Part shown: positions 1 to 9,359 of the stretch, in pieces | How the letters are laid out: the number at the start of each line of letters is the position of its first letter | Position numbering within the stretch: position 1 is the first letter of the stretch | Assembly (NCBI GenBank): GCA_964608315.1 | Contig: CAZSNF010000004.1 | Span: forward strand, 62,001 to 126,000 | DNA length: 64,000 nucleotides | Source: VXPQ01 sp964608315 | GTDB lineage: Bacteria; Bacteroidota; Rhodothermia; Rhodothermales; VXPQ01 | Direction: 5' to 3' | Notes under the pieces: model-generated | What the model was told of the DNA's origin: nothing | Database searches by the model: none | The model's input: only the letters and a program-made list of their open reading frames with translations | Made by a program: the position numbers and the translations under genes

Positions 1-1
1 G

Positions 2-322
2 GGCGCGGTGATCTGGGTGTTTCTTTCGGAGATTTTCCCGAACCGGGTGCGGTCCAAGGGGCAATCCCTTGGCTCGTTCACGCACTGGTTCATGGCCGCC
101 GCCGTTTCCTGGACGTTTCCCGTGGTGGCCGAGGCGTCCGGCGGGTTCGCCTTTGCGTTCTTCAGCGCCATGATGGTCCTTCAGCTGTTCTTCGCTGTGA
201 AGATCATGCCCGAAACGAAGGGGCTGTCGCTGGAGGAACTGGAAGTCAAACTGGGCGTCGGCACGGCGGAACTGGAAGCGCTCGAAGAGCGGCTGCATGG
301 GAAATCGCCCGGCAAAGATTGA
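2..322 (+). CDS. MFS sugar-porter family transporter, C-terminal fragment (5' end outside window)
   Basis: The reading frame is open to the left window edge and ends at TGA 320-322, so only about the last 106 residues are present. Two hydrophobic membrane segments are visible, followed by a PETKG motif and a charged tail rich in Glu and Lys. PETKG after the last transmembrane helix is the signature of the sugar porter branch of the major facilitator superfamily, which moves hexoses or pentoses across the inner membrane. It precedes a SusC/SusD pair, so a role in taking up sugars released by that system is a reasonable inference. The substrate cannot be read from this fragment. Confidence 0.85.
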   Translation, partial: GAVIWVFLSEIFPNRVRSKGQSLGSFTHWFMAAAVSWTFPVVAEASGGFAFAFFSAMMVLQLFFAVKIMPETKGLSLEELEVKLGVGTAELEALEERLHGKSPGKD

Positions 323-364
323 CGAAAACAAATGTGAAATTTTAGCAAACCCGACAATCGGGCA

Positions 365-376
365 GGGGGGGGGGGG
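365..376. repeat. 12-bp poly-G homopolymer upstream of the SusC gene
   Basis: Twelve consecutive G residues lie 69 bp before the SusC start codon, followed by an AT-rich stretch. Such tracts slip during replication and could change promoter spacing. A sequencing or assembly length error is also possible. Confidence 0.7.
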
Positions 377-445
377 AGTAAATCAATAAATTTCGTATTT
401 TAACGGGATACGCACTATTTCTCTCAAACCGGTTCGCGTAGAAAC

Positions 446-3400
446 ATGCTCAGGAAACTACCGCTCCCGATTTTGCTGGCGTTCCTCCTTGGAGCGAACG
501 TAGCTTTTTCGCAAGCCACCGTCACGGGAATCGTTACGGAAGCCGGGACGGACGTCCCCTTGCCGGGCGTCAACATCGTGATCGAAGGAACGACGACGGG
601 CACCACCTCGGCGCTCGACGGGTCGTACAGCGTCGAGGCCAGCCCGGACGACGTGCTGGTTTTCTCCTTCGTCGGCTATCTGCCCCAGTCCATTTCGGTA
701 GGCGACGCCACAGTTATCAATGTACAGTTGCAACTGGACGAGATACTGCTGGAGGAAATCGTCGTGGTGGGGTACGGTACGCAGAGCAGGGAGGACGTAA
801 CCGGTTCGGTGGCCACCATTGACGTGACCAACGCCCGCAAGGGACTTGTCACGGCCCCCGACCAGCTCATCCGCGGTCGCGTGGCGGGCGTGAACGTTAC
901 GCAGAACAACGGCGAACCGGGCGCCGGATTCAACGTCCGCATTCGCGGAGGCACGTCTATCAGCGCGTCGAACGAACCGTTGTACGTGATCGACGGAGTA
1001 CCCATCGACAATAGCGCCATTACGCCGGGCGGCGTGGGCGTGGGCGGCGCGGCTCCTCCGGGCCGGAATCCGCTGAATATGCTCAATCCCGGAGATATCG
1101 AAAACATTACTATTCTGAAGGACGCCTCGGCCACGGCGATTTACGGTTCCCGAGGAGCCAACGGCGTGGTCCTGATTACGACGAAAGGCGGTTCTTCCGA
1201 CCGGCTTACCGTCAATTACGAGGGGTACGTTTCCGCTTCCCAGGCGGCGCGCTCGCTGGACCTGCTTTCGGGCGCCGAGTATCGGTCGTTCGTACAGTCG
1301 CAGGTCAGCGCCGGCGTACTTGGCCAGAGCAATCTCGACGCCCTTGGCAATAGCGATACGAACTGGGAGGACGAAGTTACGCAGACGGGCGTTTCGCATT
1401 CGCACAACCTGTCCTTCGCAGGAGGGGCGAACAACACGAATTATCGCGCTTCGTTCAATTACCTGAATCAGGAGGGCGCCGTGATCAGTTCGGGGCTGGA
1501 GCGTCTGACGGCCCGCCTCAACGCCGACGCCGGCGTCCTGAACGATCGGGTTCGCCTCGGCATCAACCTGACGAGTTCGTTCAATCAGGACGATTTCGTG
1601 CAGTATAACGAGACCGGCGGATTCGAGGGCGCGTTGTTCACGAACGTGTTTGCGTACAATCCCACGTTTCCCGTCATGGCTTCGGACGGCTCATATTACG
1701 AGACCGGCGCGGGCAGGCAGTCCGTGCGCAACCCGGTCGCGCTGGCCAATCAGGTGGAAGACTTTTCGAAGATGACCCGTTCGCTGGGCAACGTGTCGGC
1801 GGATATCGATCTCGCCGAAGGATTGACGTTCAGAATGAACTACGGCGCGGATCGCTCGCAAGCCACGCGCCGCACCTTCCTGCCGAAGAACAGCCCGGTC
1901 GGGGCCGAGTTCGGCGGGCGCGCCATTCAGGCGAATCGGGAGCGCACCTCGCAAACGTTCCAGAGCTACCTCACGTACAACGACATCCTCGCCGACGACC
2001 ATACGGTGGATATCCTTGCGGGGTATGAGCACAACGAGTTTTTGTTCGAGGAATTTCGCGCGGAGACGCGAGATTACGTAACCGACGCCCTGAGCTACAA
2101 TTCGCTGGAGGCGGGCGCCGAGCTGATTCCGCCGACGTCGCAAAAGGAAACCAGCCGCCTGATTTCCTTCTTCGGTCGGGTCAATTACAACTATCGTCAG
2201 CGCTACTACCTTACCGGCGTGTTGCGCCGCGACGGTTCTTCGCGCTTCGGCGACGGCAACAAGTGGGCCATGTTCCCCGCCGTTTCGGGCGCCTGGCGAA
2301 TCAGCGAGGAATCCTTCCTTGCGGGCAACGATCTGTTCGACGATTTGCGGCTCAAGGCCGGTTGGGGCGTCGTAGGCAGCCAGGAAATCGCCAACTACCT
2401 GTCGCTTGCGCAATTGGGCGCGGACCCGGGCAATCGGGCCGTGCTCGGCGGAGTGCCCATTACGGGGGTTGCGCCCATCAACTTCGCCAATCCGGACCTG
2501 CAATGGGAGGAGACCTCCTCCATCAATGTCGGCCTGGATTATAGTCTGATGTCGGGCAAGTTCTCGGGTTCGATCGAGTACTATGTCAAGAACACCGACA
2601 ACCTGCTGCTGGAAATCCCCGTGCCTCAGCCTGCGCCGGTGCCGACCCGCATCGAGAACGTGGGCGAGACGCAGAACCAGGGCATTGAGTTTTCGCTGGA
2701 TTACGCCGCCATTCAGGGCAACGACCTGAACGTTACGTTCGGCGGCGTATTCAACGCCAACCAGAACGAGGTTGTGAGCCTGGGCAGTCGGGATCAGATT
2801 ATCACGGGCGCGATCAGCGGACGCGGACAATCCGACGCCTTCGCCCAGTTGATTCTTCCCGGCGAGCCGCTCGGCACGTTTTATGGTCCGGTCTTCACCG
2901 GCGTCCAGGACGGCGTACAGCAGTTTCAGGATATCGACGGCGACGGGCAGATCGAGCCGACCGGCGACGACCGGATGATTCTCGGCAATGCACAGCCCGA
3001 TTTCACGTACGGCTTCCGCGCCAACGTGGATTGGAGGTCCTGGGACTTCAGCCTTTTCATACGAGGCGTTCAGGGCGTAGACATTTTCAACAACACGAGG
3101 CTGGTCTACGAAACGAAGAGCGCGGTTACCCAGGGACAGAATTTCCTCGCTGCGGCGCTTGACGATCCGGATGGAACGACAGAGGCCGCCAAGTATTCTT
3201 CGCGCTGGATCGAGGACGGCTCGTTCATTCGCCTCGACAATGTGACGATCGGCTACACGATCAATCCGTCGCAGGTACTGAGTCAGTTGACCAGCGCCCG
3301 GATATATTTCTCGGCGAACAACCTGCTGACGATCACTGACTACGAGGGGTACGATCCGGAAGTGAATACGAACGCCGGACTGGCCACGATCGGCATCGAT

Positions 3401-3457
3401 TACACGAATTATCCTCGCTCTCGCACCTTTACACTCGGCGTAGCCCTCGGATTCTAA
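446..3457 (+). CDS. SusC/RagA-type TonB-linked outer-membrane receptor
   Basis: This 1003-residue protein imports oligomers across the outer membrane using TonB energy, working with a SusD lid. It has a signal peptide (about residues 1-23), a carboxypeptidase-like beta-sandwich domain (about 25-100), a VVVGYG TonB-box region at 106-111, and a plug ending in the SusC hallmark around AIYGSRGANG (231-240). A long beta-barrel follows and ends in a C-terminal Phe. The length is typical of the family. The ATG at 446 directly precedes the signal peptide. The SusD gene follows 87 bp later, so the two probably form an operon. The ligand is unknown; the MFS sugar porter upstream suggests a carbohydrate. 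Confidence 0.95.
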   Translation: MLRKLPLPILLAFLLGANVAFSQATVTGIVTEAGTDVPLPGVNIVIEGTTTGTTSALDGSYSVEASPDDVLVFSFVGYLPQSISVGDATVINVQLQLDEILLEEIVVVGYGTQSREDVTGSVATIDVTNARKGLVTAPDQLIRGRVAGVNVTQNNGEPGAGFNVRIRGGTSISASNEPLYVIDGVPIDNSAITPGGVGVGGAAPPGRNPLNMLNPGDIENITILKDASATAIYGSRGANGVVLITTKGGSSDRLTVNYEGYVSASQAARSLDLLSGAEYRSFVQSQVSAGVLGQSNLDALGNSDTNWEDEVTQTGVSHSHNLSFAGGANNTNYRASFNYLNQEGAVISSGLERLTARLNADAGVLNDRVRLGINLTSSFNQDDFVQYNETGGFEGALFTNVFAYNPTFPVMASDGSYYETGAGRQSVRNPVALANQVEDFSKMTRSLGNVSADIDLAEGLTFRMNYGADRSQATRRTFLPKNSPVGAEFGGRAIQANRERTSQTFQSYLTYNDILADDHTVDILAGYEHNEFLFEEFRAETRDYVTDALSYNSLEAGAELIPPTSQKETSRLISFFGRVNYNYRQRYYLTGVLRRDGSSRFGDGNKWAMFPAVSGAWRISEESFLAGNDLFDDLRLKAGWGVVGSQEIANYLSLAQLGADPGNRAVLGGVPITGVAPINFANPDLQWEETSSINVGLDYSLMSGKFSGSIEYYVKNTDNLLLEIPVPQPAPVPTRIENVGETQNQGIEFSLDYAAIQGNDLNVTFGGVFNANQNEVVSLGSRDQIITGAISGRGQSDAFAQLILPGEPLGTFYGPVFTGVQDGVQQFQDIDGDGQIEPTGDDRMILGNAQPDFTYGFRANVDWRSWDFSLFIRGVQGVDIFNNTRLVYETKSAVTQGQNFLAAALDDPDGTTEAAKYSSRWIEDGSFIRLDNVTIGYTINPSQVLSQLTSARIYFSANNLLTITDYEGYDPEVNTNAGLATIGIDYTNYPRSRTFTLGVALGF

Positions 3458-3544
3458 ACAGGTTCCCGGGCATTACGGCGATGGCGATCCCGCCTGATTG
3501 CATCCATACCCCAGATTTTTCTTCCGCATAGCCACCGAATACCG

Positions 3545-5122
3545 ATGAAAGATTTCATATCCCGCAGATCGCGACTGCTTACGGGAATTCTGGTGCTCAC
3601 GCTCCTTCTTCCCGCGTCCCTCGTGCTTCACGGGTGTACGGACCTCGGCGAGGACACGTTCGGCATCGTTACGCCGGATCAGTTCTACGAGACGGACGAG
3701 CAGATCATTTCAGCGCTTGCCCCGGTGTACTCCCTGTTCCGGGCCTTGCTTTGGAATTACCACAATCTGAGTCAGGTCAGTTCCGACGAAACGCTGGTGC
3801 CCACCCGCGGCTCCGACTGGTTCGACGGCGGGCGCTGGCTGGCGATTCACAGGCATACCTGGGATCCCGGCCTTTCCGATCTGAACGGCGCATGGATCGA
3901 ATCGTACACCGGCATCGCGCGGGCGAACGGCCTGCTCCAGATTCTGGAGGAATCCGGCAATACGGACGCCGCGCTCAATGCGGAAATCCGTACTCTTCGG
4001 GCATTCTATTATTTTCTGCTTCTGGATCTTTTCGGCAATGTGCCTATCGTAGGCGACGACGAATTCGTGATCGATGCCGAGAATCCGCCCGCGACCCAAT
4101 CCCGCGCCGAGGTGTATAATTTCGTGGAAAGCGAGTTGAAGGCCGCCGTGCCCGATTTGCCCGCCCAGTGGAGCGGCTCGAATAGCGGGCGCGTTACGAA
4201 AGGCGCCGCCAACGCCATGCTGGCGACATTGTATCTCAATGCGAACGTGTTCACGAAGACCAGTTCCGAGATCAACGCAACGGGTCCGAACCCATGCGCT
4301 CAAGCCGATTGCCAGAACGCCATCGCGGCGGCGGACGAGGTAATTAATTCCGGTCTGTACAGCTTGCTTTCCGACTTCCACGGGAATTTTGCGGTGGGGA
4401 ACGCAGGCTCTTCCGAGTTCGTGATGGAAGTGCAGCACCTGAATCAGCCGGGACTGGGCATGACCTTCCCGATGCGCGCCCTGCATTACAATCAGGGCAC
4501 CCCGAGTCCCTGGAACGGCTTTTCGACGCTTGCCCATGTGTACAATGAGTTCGACGACGACGACGCGCGCAAGCAGATATTCCTGGAAGGGCGCGCCGTC
4601 AACTACGAGACGGGCAACGAAGTGAATGACCGGCAGGACAATCCGCTTGTTTTCACGCCGGAAATCAACAATGTGGAAGACGCCACGGAAGGAGAAGGCG
4701 TCCGCATTCTGAAATTTCCCTTCGACGTGGATAACGCCGGCGGCGATCACGGGAACGACTATGCCTGGTGGCGTTTGTCAGAGATGTATCTGATCAAGGC
4801 CGAGGCCCTCAACGAAATCAACGGCCCGACCCAGGAGGTCGTCGATCTTATCAACCTCGTGCGGGAACGCGCCTTCGATCCGGACAAGCCCATTTCGCTT
4901 AGCGAATATCCGGACAGGGCGTCCATGCGCGATCGGATCATGGACGAACGGCTTTTCGAGTTGACCTACGAGGCGCGCCGCCGCCAGGATCTGGTTCGCG
5001 CGGGCAAGTTCACTGCTCCCTGGGACTTCAAGGAAAGGCTTGACGGGCACCTTGTGCTTTTCCCGATTCCGCAGACCCAGCTCGACGCCAATCCGAATCT
5101 GACGCAGAATCCGGGGTATTAA
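3545..5122 (+). CDS. SusD/RagB family nutrient-binding outer-membrane lipoprotein
   Basis: This is the 525-residue surface lipoprotein partner of the preceding SusC. The N-terminus has a basic stretch, a hydrophobic core and a lipobox ending at Cys31. The rest matches the SusD pattern: TPR-like helical segments in the N-terminal half (for example around ARANGLLQILEE), a conserved NAMLATLYL helix, and a C-terminal region with YLIKAEALNEING and RRRQDLVRAGKF. SusD proteins capture the ligand and close over the SusC barrel. A strong hairpin terminator 29 bp downstream ends the SusC-SusD unit. Confidence 0.95.
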   Translation: MKDFISRRSRLLTGILVLTLLLPASLVLHGCTDLGEDTFGIVTPDQFYETDEQIISALAPVYSLFRALLWNYHNLSQVSSDETLVPTRGSDWFDGGRWLAIHRHTWDPGLSDLNGAWIESYTGIARANGLLQILEESGNTDAALNAEIRTLRAFYYFLLLDLFGNVPIVGDDEFVIDAENPPATQSRAEVYNFVESELKAAVPDLPAQWSGSNSGRVTKGAANAMLATLYLNANVFTKTSSEINATGPNPCAQADCQNAIAAADEVINSGLYSLLSDFHGNFAVGNAGSSEFVMEVQHLNQPGLGMTFPMRALHYNQGTPSPWNGFSTLAHVYNEFDDDDARKQIFLEGRAVNYETGNEVNDRQDNPLVFTPEINNVEDATEGEGVRILKFPFDVDNAGGDHGNDYAWWRLSEMYLIKAEALNEINGPTQEVVDLINLVRERAFDPDKPISLSEYPDRASMRDRIMDERLFELTYEARRRQDLVRAGKFTAPWDFKERLDGHLVLFPIPQTQLDANPNLTQNPGY

Positions 5123-5135
5123 CCAGCGTATCCCT
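5121..5135 (+). repeat. Dispersed GGATACGCTGATTAAG-type repeat, copy a
   Basis: AACCAGCGTATCCCT overlaps the SusD stop codon. It matches the complement of the family consensus except at one position of the core. Confidence 0.5.
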
Positions 5136-5150
5136 AAGGTTGACGGTTGC

Positions 5151-5188
5151 GCAAAGCCCGTCCGGAACCATTCCGGGCGGGCTTTTGC
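5151..5188 (+). terminator. Rho-independent-type terminator of the SusC-SusD unit
   Basis: A long near-perfect hairpin: the left arm runs 5151-5167, the loop is 3 bases, and the right arm is 5171-5188 (GCCCG pairs with CGGGC, CCGGAA with TTCCGG). It is followed by TTTTGC. It sits just after the SusD stop codon. Confidence 0.85.
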
Positions 5189-5312
5189 ATGGAGCCTTCC
5201 CGCAGGCGTTCAACGCTTTTTCCGCTTTTTCCACAACTTTATGACTTTATCGACGTATCCTTATCCTGTAGCGTTGCAGCGGCGCAAGGATACCACACAG
5301 TGAGGCGAGATC

Positions 5313-5762
5313 ATGACAATACGAAGGAACGCGGTGCTTTCTCTGTTCGCGGTCGCGCTGATCATGGGCGGATGCGCTGGTTCCGGAGGCGCGCAAGCAG
5401 GTGGAACGCTCGGCGATTCCGAAAAAGAAGCGTCTACCGGGGCCGTGACTACCCTCGACGTTTCCGAACTGCTGGAGCAGAATCCGACGGCGACCATTGC
5501 CGAGTTGATTCAGGGGCGCGTGGCGGGCGTACATGTGGTCAACGGGCGCATCACGATTCGGGGGGTGAATTCGATTCAGGGCAACAACGAACCCCTCATT
5601 GTGCTGGACGGCATTCCGCTCGCCGTCGATCCGTTTGCGTCGCACATCAATGCGCACGACATTCAGTCGATCAATGTGCTCAAGGATGCGGCGTCCGCGG
5701 CAATCTACGGATCGCGCGGAGCGAACGGGGTGATCGAGATCAAAACGAAAAAGGGCAGATAG
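5313..5762 (+). CDS. Stand-alone TonB-receptor plug-domain lipoprotein
   Basis: This 149-residue protein has a signal peptide with a lipobox ending at Cys21. The mature part is almost only a SusC-like plug: a TIAELIQGRVAGV segment, an IRG..S...NEPL.VLDG.P core and the terminal AIYGSRGANGVIEIKTKKG. The beta-barrel that normally follows (700-900 residues) is absent and the protein ends where the plug ends. GAGGCGAG before the ATG at 5313 can serve as ribosome binding site. It lies between the SusC-SusD terminator and a convergent gene, so it is probably transcribed alone. It could be a remnant of a receptor, but the lipobox and clean ends suggest a functional small protein. Its role is unknown. 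Confidence 0.8.
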   Translation: MTIRRNAVLSLFAVALIMGGCAGSGGAQAGGTLGDSEKEASTGAVTTLDVSELLEQNPTATIAELIQGRVAGVHVVNGRITIRGVNSIQGNNEPLIVLDGIPLAVDPFASHINAHDIQSINVLKDAASAAIYGSRGANGVIEIKTKKGR

Positions 5763-5787
5763 CGGAAGGCCGGGATGTGCGGCGTTG

Positions 5788-6669
5788 CTATCTTCTTTGG
5801 CCCAGACACTGGCCTCTTCTCCCGGCCAACAGCACGACTAGTCCTGGCCACGGGCGCTCCCATCGGATGGCGCCGCCCAGGAAGCCCATGCCGTTCCGGA
5901 CATCGCCGGTAAGATCGGGGTCGGTCAGCATTTCGTCGTCGAGGCGAAAAAAATCCGGCCAGTCTGACGTGCCGCCGCCCACAATGACCGTGGCGCTCAG
6001 TGCTTCCGGGCAGCTGCCCGGAAAAAGCGCTGCGACATCTCCGTAGGCGTCGAATGAAAGGGCCAGCCGATCCTCGCCGCCGGGACGCACCTGGTCTACA
6101 TAGGACAGGGTTACCGGGTCGCTGACGCCCCCTTCCGCTGTGCGCAACGTGTATACGATGCGGAAATCGACCAGTTTTTCCATGCCGGGCAGTCCGATGT
6201 TTTGCAGGCGCGGAGGGGGCAGGGGAGAGAACGGAATCAGGTTGGTGCGCAGTTCCGGGTCGGGAAAAGGTGCAGGCATGCGCACGGTCGTTGCAGTAGT
6301 TGCTCCGTCTGACCGGGTAACGGTAAAAAGGTATCGTCCCCCCGGCTCCACGCGCTCCTTCGACCAGAACACATGCCCCACGCTGCCGTTGGAAAACCGG
6401 AAAAGCGAATCCCGCCACCTTATGGTTTCGCCGGTTTCGAGGTTTTCCAGCATGACGGCGTCGTCGATGGCCCCCGCATCGGCGGACACGAGCTTTCGCA
6501 AGGGGGTTACGGCGACAAACTGGGTGTCGGCGGCCGCGTCCAGGTAGCCATAGATTGAAAAATACCGTTCGTTTTCCTGAAAAGGTTCGAAGGTTTCGGT
6601 GCATCCCCCGAAGATCAGTCCCCCGGCAAGGCACAGGGCCGGCAAGCATGTTCGGAACGTTGCGGACAT
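5788..6669 (-). CDS. DUF4249-type lipoprotein paired with a TonB-dependent receptor
   Basis: A 293-residue lipoprotein whose start codon (ATG 6669-6667) shares one base with the stop codon of the upstream receptor gene (TAATG). Translation is therefore probably coupled, and this start is preferred over an upstream GTG at 6678. The N-terminus has a hydrophobic core and a lipobox GGC (Cys23), followed by the TETFEP start typical of DUF4249 proteins. The family is regularly encoded next to TBDRs with a carboxypeptidase-like N-terminal domain. By analogy it may be a surface accessory subunit of that receptor. No catalytic motif is visible. Confidence 0.75.
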   Translation of the reverse strand: MSATFRTCLPALCLAGGLIFGGCTETFEPFQENERYFSIYGYLDAAADTQFVAVTPLRKLVSADAGAIDDAVMLENLETGETIRWRDSLFRFSNGSVGHVFWSKERVEPGGRYLFTVTRSDGATTATTVRMPAPFPDPELRTNLIPFSPLPPPRLQNIGLPGMEKLVDFRIVYTLRTAEGGVSDPVTLSYVDQVRPGGEDRLALSFDAYGDVAALFPGSCPEALSATVIVGGGTSDWPDFFRLDDEMLTDPDLTGDVRNGMGFLGGAIRWERPWPGLVVLLAGRRGQCLGQRR

Positions 6670-8957
6670 TACGGCCACTCGATTTGCAGGGCGACGAACG
6701 GGACGATGGGCAACTGATCGACGCGGCGTACCCTGAACACGTCGAAATAGAACAGGTTGGTTCTGTCGTATGCATTGATGGCGCCGGCCTGTACGTTCAG
6801 CAGGGCGCCCGATATATCGAAGCGGCGTTCAACGGACACGTCAAGGCGGTGGTACGTGGGCAAGCGTCCGTTCCAGGGGCGTTCGAAGAGTACGCGGGGG
6901 CGGCGGGGGGCTTCGCGCACGTCCACGAGGGTGCGCAGGGCGATAATGTCGTCGAAGCCCAGTACGCGGGTGAAGGGTAAGCCGGAGCCGAATTGCCACC
7001 GGATGTTTGCGGTGAATTTGCGTATCTCCATGCCAAGGACCGCGCTTGCCTGATGGCGCCGGTCGTGGGGCGGATTGTACCGCGCGATATTCTCGCCGAA
7101 CCATGTTCCGAAGCTTCCGTCCGGAGCATGGTAGGAGGTACTCGCCAGTCCATAGCCTGCGTATCCGTAGAGCGGGCCGCGCTGGAACTCCAGCCGGATA
7201 TCCGCGCCGTGCACGGTACCGTCGGCCAGCGTGAGCGGCGTGGTGAAGCGGGCGATCGCGCTCAGCGCCGGCACAGGTATGTCGCGCAGTCGCTTGTGGT
7301 ATCCCTCCGCGGCCAGCCGGAGCGCCGCGCCGATTTGCTGTTCCCAGCCGATCAGCAAGTGCGTCGCCTGTGCCTGCGCGCCGTCGACGGGGGCGGGAAC
7401 CCACGCCGTGAACACTGAACCGGCATCCCGTTCGTCGTTTATGCCCGTGACGGTCTGCCGGTACACGCCCAGCGCGCCGTGAAATGTGCGATGCGTACGC
7501 TGGCGCCAGGAGAAGCGCAGCCGGGGTTCCACGACGGATTGGTAGGGGGCGGGATAGAATGTGGCGGAGAGGCCGGGCGTGACGGATATGCGGTCGCCGA
7601 TCATTGTTTCCAGTTCCGCATACGCCCCTGCGCTTATGAGCAGGTCGCTGTCGGCCCGTACGTTCTGGAACTGTTCGCCCAGCGCATATTCCAGCCAGTT
7701 CGCCCGGGCAAAGGCCCCCACGCGAAGTTGTCTGCCTCGCACGGGGGCGGCCAGATTAACTTTCGTGTTTATTTGCACGGCGTCGGATGCGCGTTCAGGG
7801 GTCATGGACTGCTCCACAGCGTTGTTGAAATACGACACGCCGCCCACCAGTTCGAAAACGGAGGAGGTGTTTGCAGGAAACGCGATGCAGCGCCCGCCCG
7901 CGACCGTGTTGCTCCATCGAAAAACATCTCCCGGATTGTCGTTGTCCACATCTATGCCCCCCCGGTCGAAGGCGTGCAGCGCCGACAGACTGCACCGGCT
8001 GTTCGCGTTCCCCGACGAGGTGAGTTTCAAAAACATGTCGCCGAAACGCAAGGGCAGGGATTGTCCCAGAAAGACCGGCGCGGCGCGTTCGATGACGGAC
8101 ATGCGGGCAGAGCCAAGGAACGAGAGGGCTTCCTTGCGGATGGGCCCTTCGATGCGCATGCTCGTCAGGAACGGGCTCGCGGAAGCGGCCCCTGCGAAGC
8201 GTTGCGTATTGCCGTCTCGCATGGTTACGTCCACGACGGAAGAAATCCGTCCGCTGTAGCGCGCTCCATACCCTCCCGCGTAAAAATCGGCGCTGGACAC
8301 GAGATCGTGTGGAAACGCCGAAAAGAACCCCACGATGTGGAAGGGTTGCCATACGGGCAGTCCATCCATCAGTACGAGATTCTGGGCGGGCGTACCGCCT
8401 CGCACGAACAGTTGCCCGCCGCGATCTCCGAGCGCCACCACGCCCGGCAGGCTTTGCAGCCAGCCCGCCAGGTCGCCGCCTGCGTCGGGCGCGGGAATGC
8501 GTCGGATGCCTGCGGAGCGGACGGTCTGCAAGCCACCGCGTACGCGCCCCGCCCCGCTTTCGGCGCCAATGACCACTTCGTCCAGCACGGTCTGAGCGGG
8601 AGCCAGCGCAATATGGCGCGTTATCCTTGCTCCCGTCTTGATGATCAGCGTATCCGCATACGCCTTGAATCCTATGAAACTTGCCTGGAGGCGGTACTCG
8701 CCGGGCGCCAGTCTGGCGATAAGGTAAAAGCCGTCCCGGTCCGCTGCGCTTCCTCTTGCGGTTCCTGCGCTGTCCCGGAGCAGCACGTTGGCGCCGGGGA
8801 GGGGCAATCCGTTCGAGGCGTCGGTGACTATCCCGCGCACGGTTCCCTCGCTATCGCTTCGGTTCGATGAAACGGAGGGAGATTGCGCGCGAACCGTCCC
8901 GATTCCAGATACGAAGAGAAACAGGATGGCTGCAAGCATCCATGCCGTCCGTTCCAT
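6669..8957 (-). CDS. TonB-dependent receptor with carboxypeptidase-like regulatory domain
   Basis: A 762-residue outer-membrane receptor. It has a signal peptide (about residues 1-25), a carboxypeptidase-like beta-sandwich domain (about 42-115, GTVRGIVTDASNGLPLPGAN then a PGEYRL motif), a plug domain with FVRGG and YGARYSGRISSVVDV, and a C-terminal barrel. Unlike SusC it lacks the YGSRGANG motif, so it belongs to the smaller receptor class partnered by DUF4249 lipoproteins. It overlaps the DUF4249 gene by one base. The ligand is unknown. Confidence 0.9.
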   Translation of the reverse strand: MERTAWMLAAILFLFVSGIGTVRAQSPSVSSNRSDSEGTVRGIVTDASNGLPLPGANVLLRDSAGTARGSAADRDGFYLIARLAPGEYRLQASFIGFKAYADTLIIKTGARITRHIALAPAQTVLDEVVIGAESGAGRVRGGLQTVRSAGIRRIPAPDAGGDLAGWLQSLPGVVALGDRGGQLFVRGGTPAQNLVLMDGLPVWQPFHIVGFFSAFPHDLVSSADFYAGGYGARYSGRISSVVDVTMRDGNTQRFAGAASASPFLTSMRIEGPIRKEALSFLGSARMSVIERAAPVFLGQSLPLRFGDMFLKLTSSGNANSRCSLSALHAFDRGGIDVDNDNPGDVFRWSNTVAGGRCIAFPANTSSVFELVGGVSYFNNAVEQSMTPERASDAVQINTKVNLAAPVRGRQLRVGAFARANWLEYALGEQFQNVRADSDLLISAGAYAELETMIGDRISVTPGLSATFYPAPYQSVVEPRLRFSWRQRTHRTFHGALGVYRQTVTGINDERDAGSVFTAWVPAPVDGAQAQATHLLIGWEQQIGAALRLAAEGYHKRLRDIPVPALSAIARFTTPLTLADGTVHGADIRLEFQRGPLYGYAGYGLASTSYHAPDGSFGTWFGENIARYNPPHDRRHQASAVLGMEIRKFTANIRWQFGSGLPFTRVLGFDDIIALRTLVDVREAPRRPRVLFERPWNGRLPTYHRLDVSVERRFDISGALLNVQAGAINAYDRTNLFYFDVFRVRRVDQLPIVPFVALQIEWP

Positions 8958-9048
8958 GTTTCCGCAATGGTGTTATGAATCAGGAGCCGATTCGTATTTT
9001 CAGGACAACGCAATGTACAGGAAAGGGTAATAATTTCATACCTGACGG

Positions 9049-9063
9049 GGATATTCTGATTAG
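9049..9063 (-). repeat. Dispersed repeat, copy c, at the left edge of an inverted-repeat cassette
   Basis: GGATATTCTGATTAG directly abuts the 18-bp inverted repeat at 9066. The same adjoining order is seen in reverse at 29112-29147. Confidence 0.55.
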
Positions 9064-9065
9064 AA

Positions 9066-9324
9066 CCTGTTAACACTATGCAGTGGCGCTCTGCGGGGCC
9101 TGTTTTCCTGTCAGGTCAGGCGCCGCGAGCGCAGTGTGGCCCAGCCACATAAGCGAGCGGCAACACTGCATGGCGGGAAAAGAGGCCCCACCTTTCGGGT
9201 TCCGCCGGTCACGACGTTACTCTTCGTTGCTCGTCGCTCATTTGGAACCACCAAACTTTACTCCTCGCGCCTTGATTAACGCCGTGCCTGACGGAACAGG
9301 GCCTTGCTGCATAGTGTTAACAGG
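9066..9324. mobile_element. MITE-like cassette with perfect 18-bp terminal inverted repeats
   Basis: CCTGTTAACACTATGCAG at 9066-9083 is the exact reverse complement of 9307-9324. The 223 bp between them have no plausible gene. The same terminal sequence bounds a second, larger segment at 28428-29129 with one mismatch. Inverted ends without a transposase suggest a non-autonomous transposable element; the parent element is not in this window. Confidence 0.55.
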
Positions 9325-9359
9325 CCCTGAAACCGTTTCGCTCAGTGCGCCATTTCGCA

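Noticed and set aside
458..1405. Long antisense open frame within the SusC gene
   Set aside because: It has no ribosome binding site or protein-like features and mirrors the high-GC codon pattern of the real gene. Similar shadows occur opposite most large genes here.
9066..9324. Complete insertion sequence
   Set aside because: The inverted ends are clear, but the 223 bp between them cannot encode a transposase.
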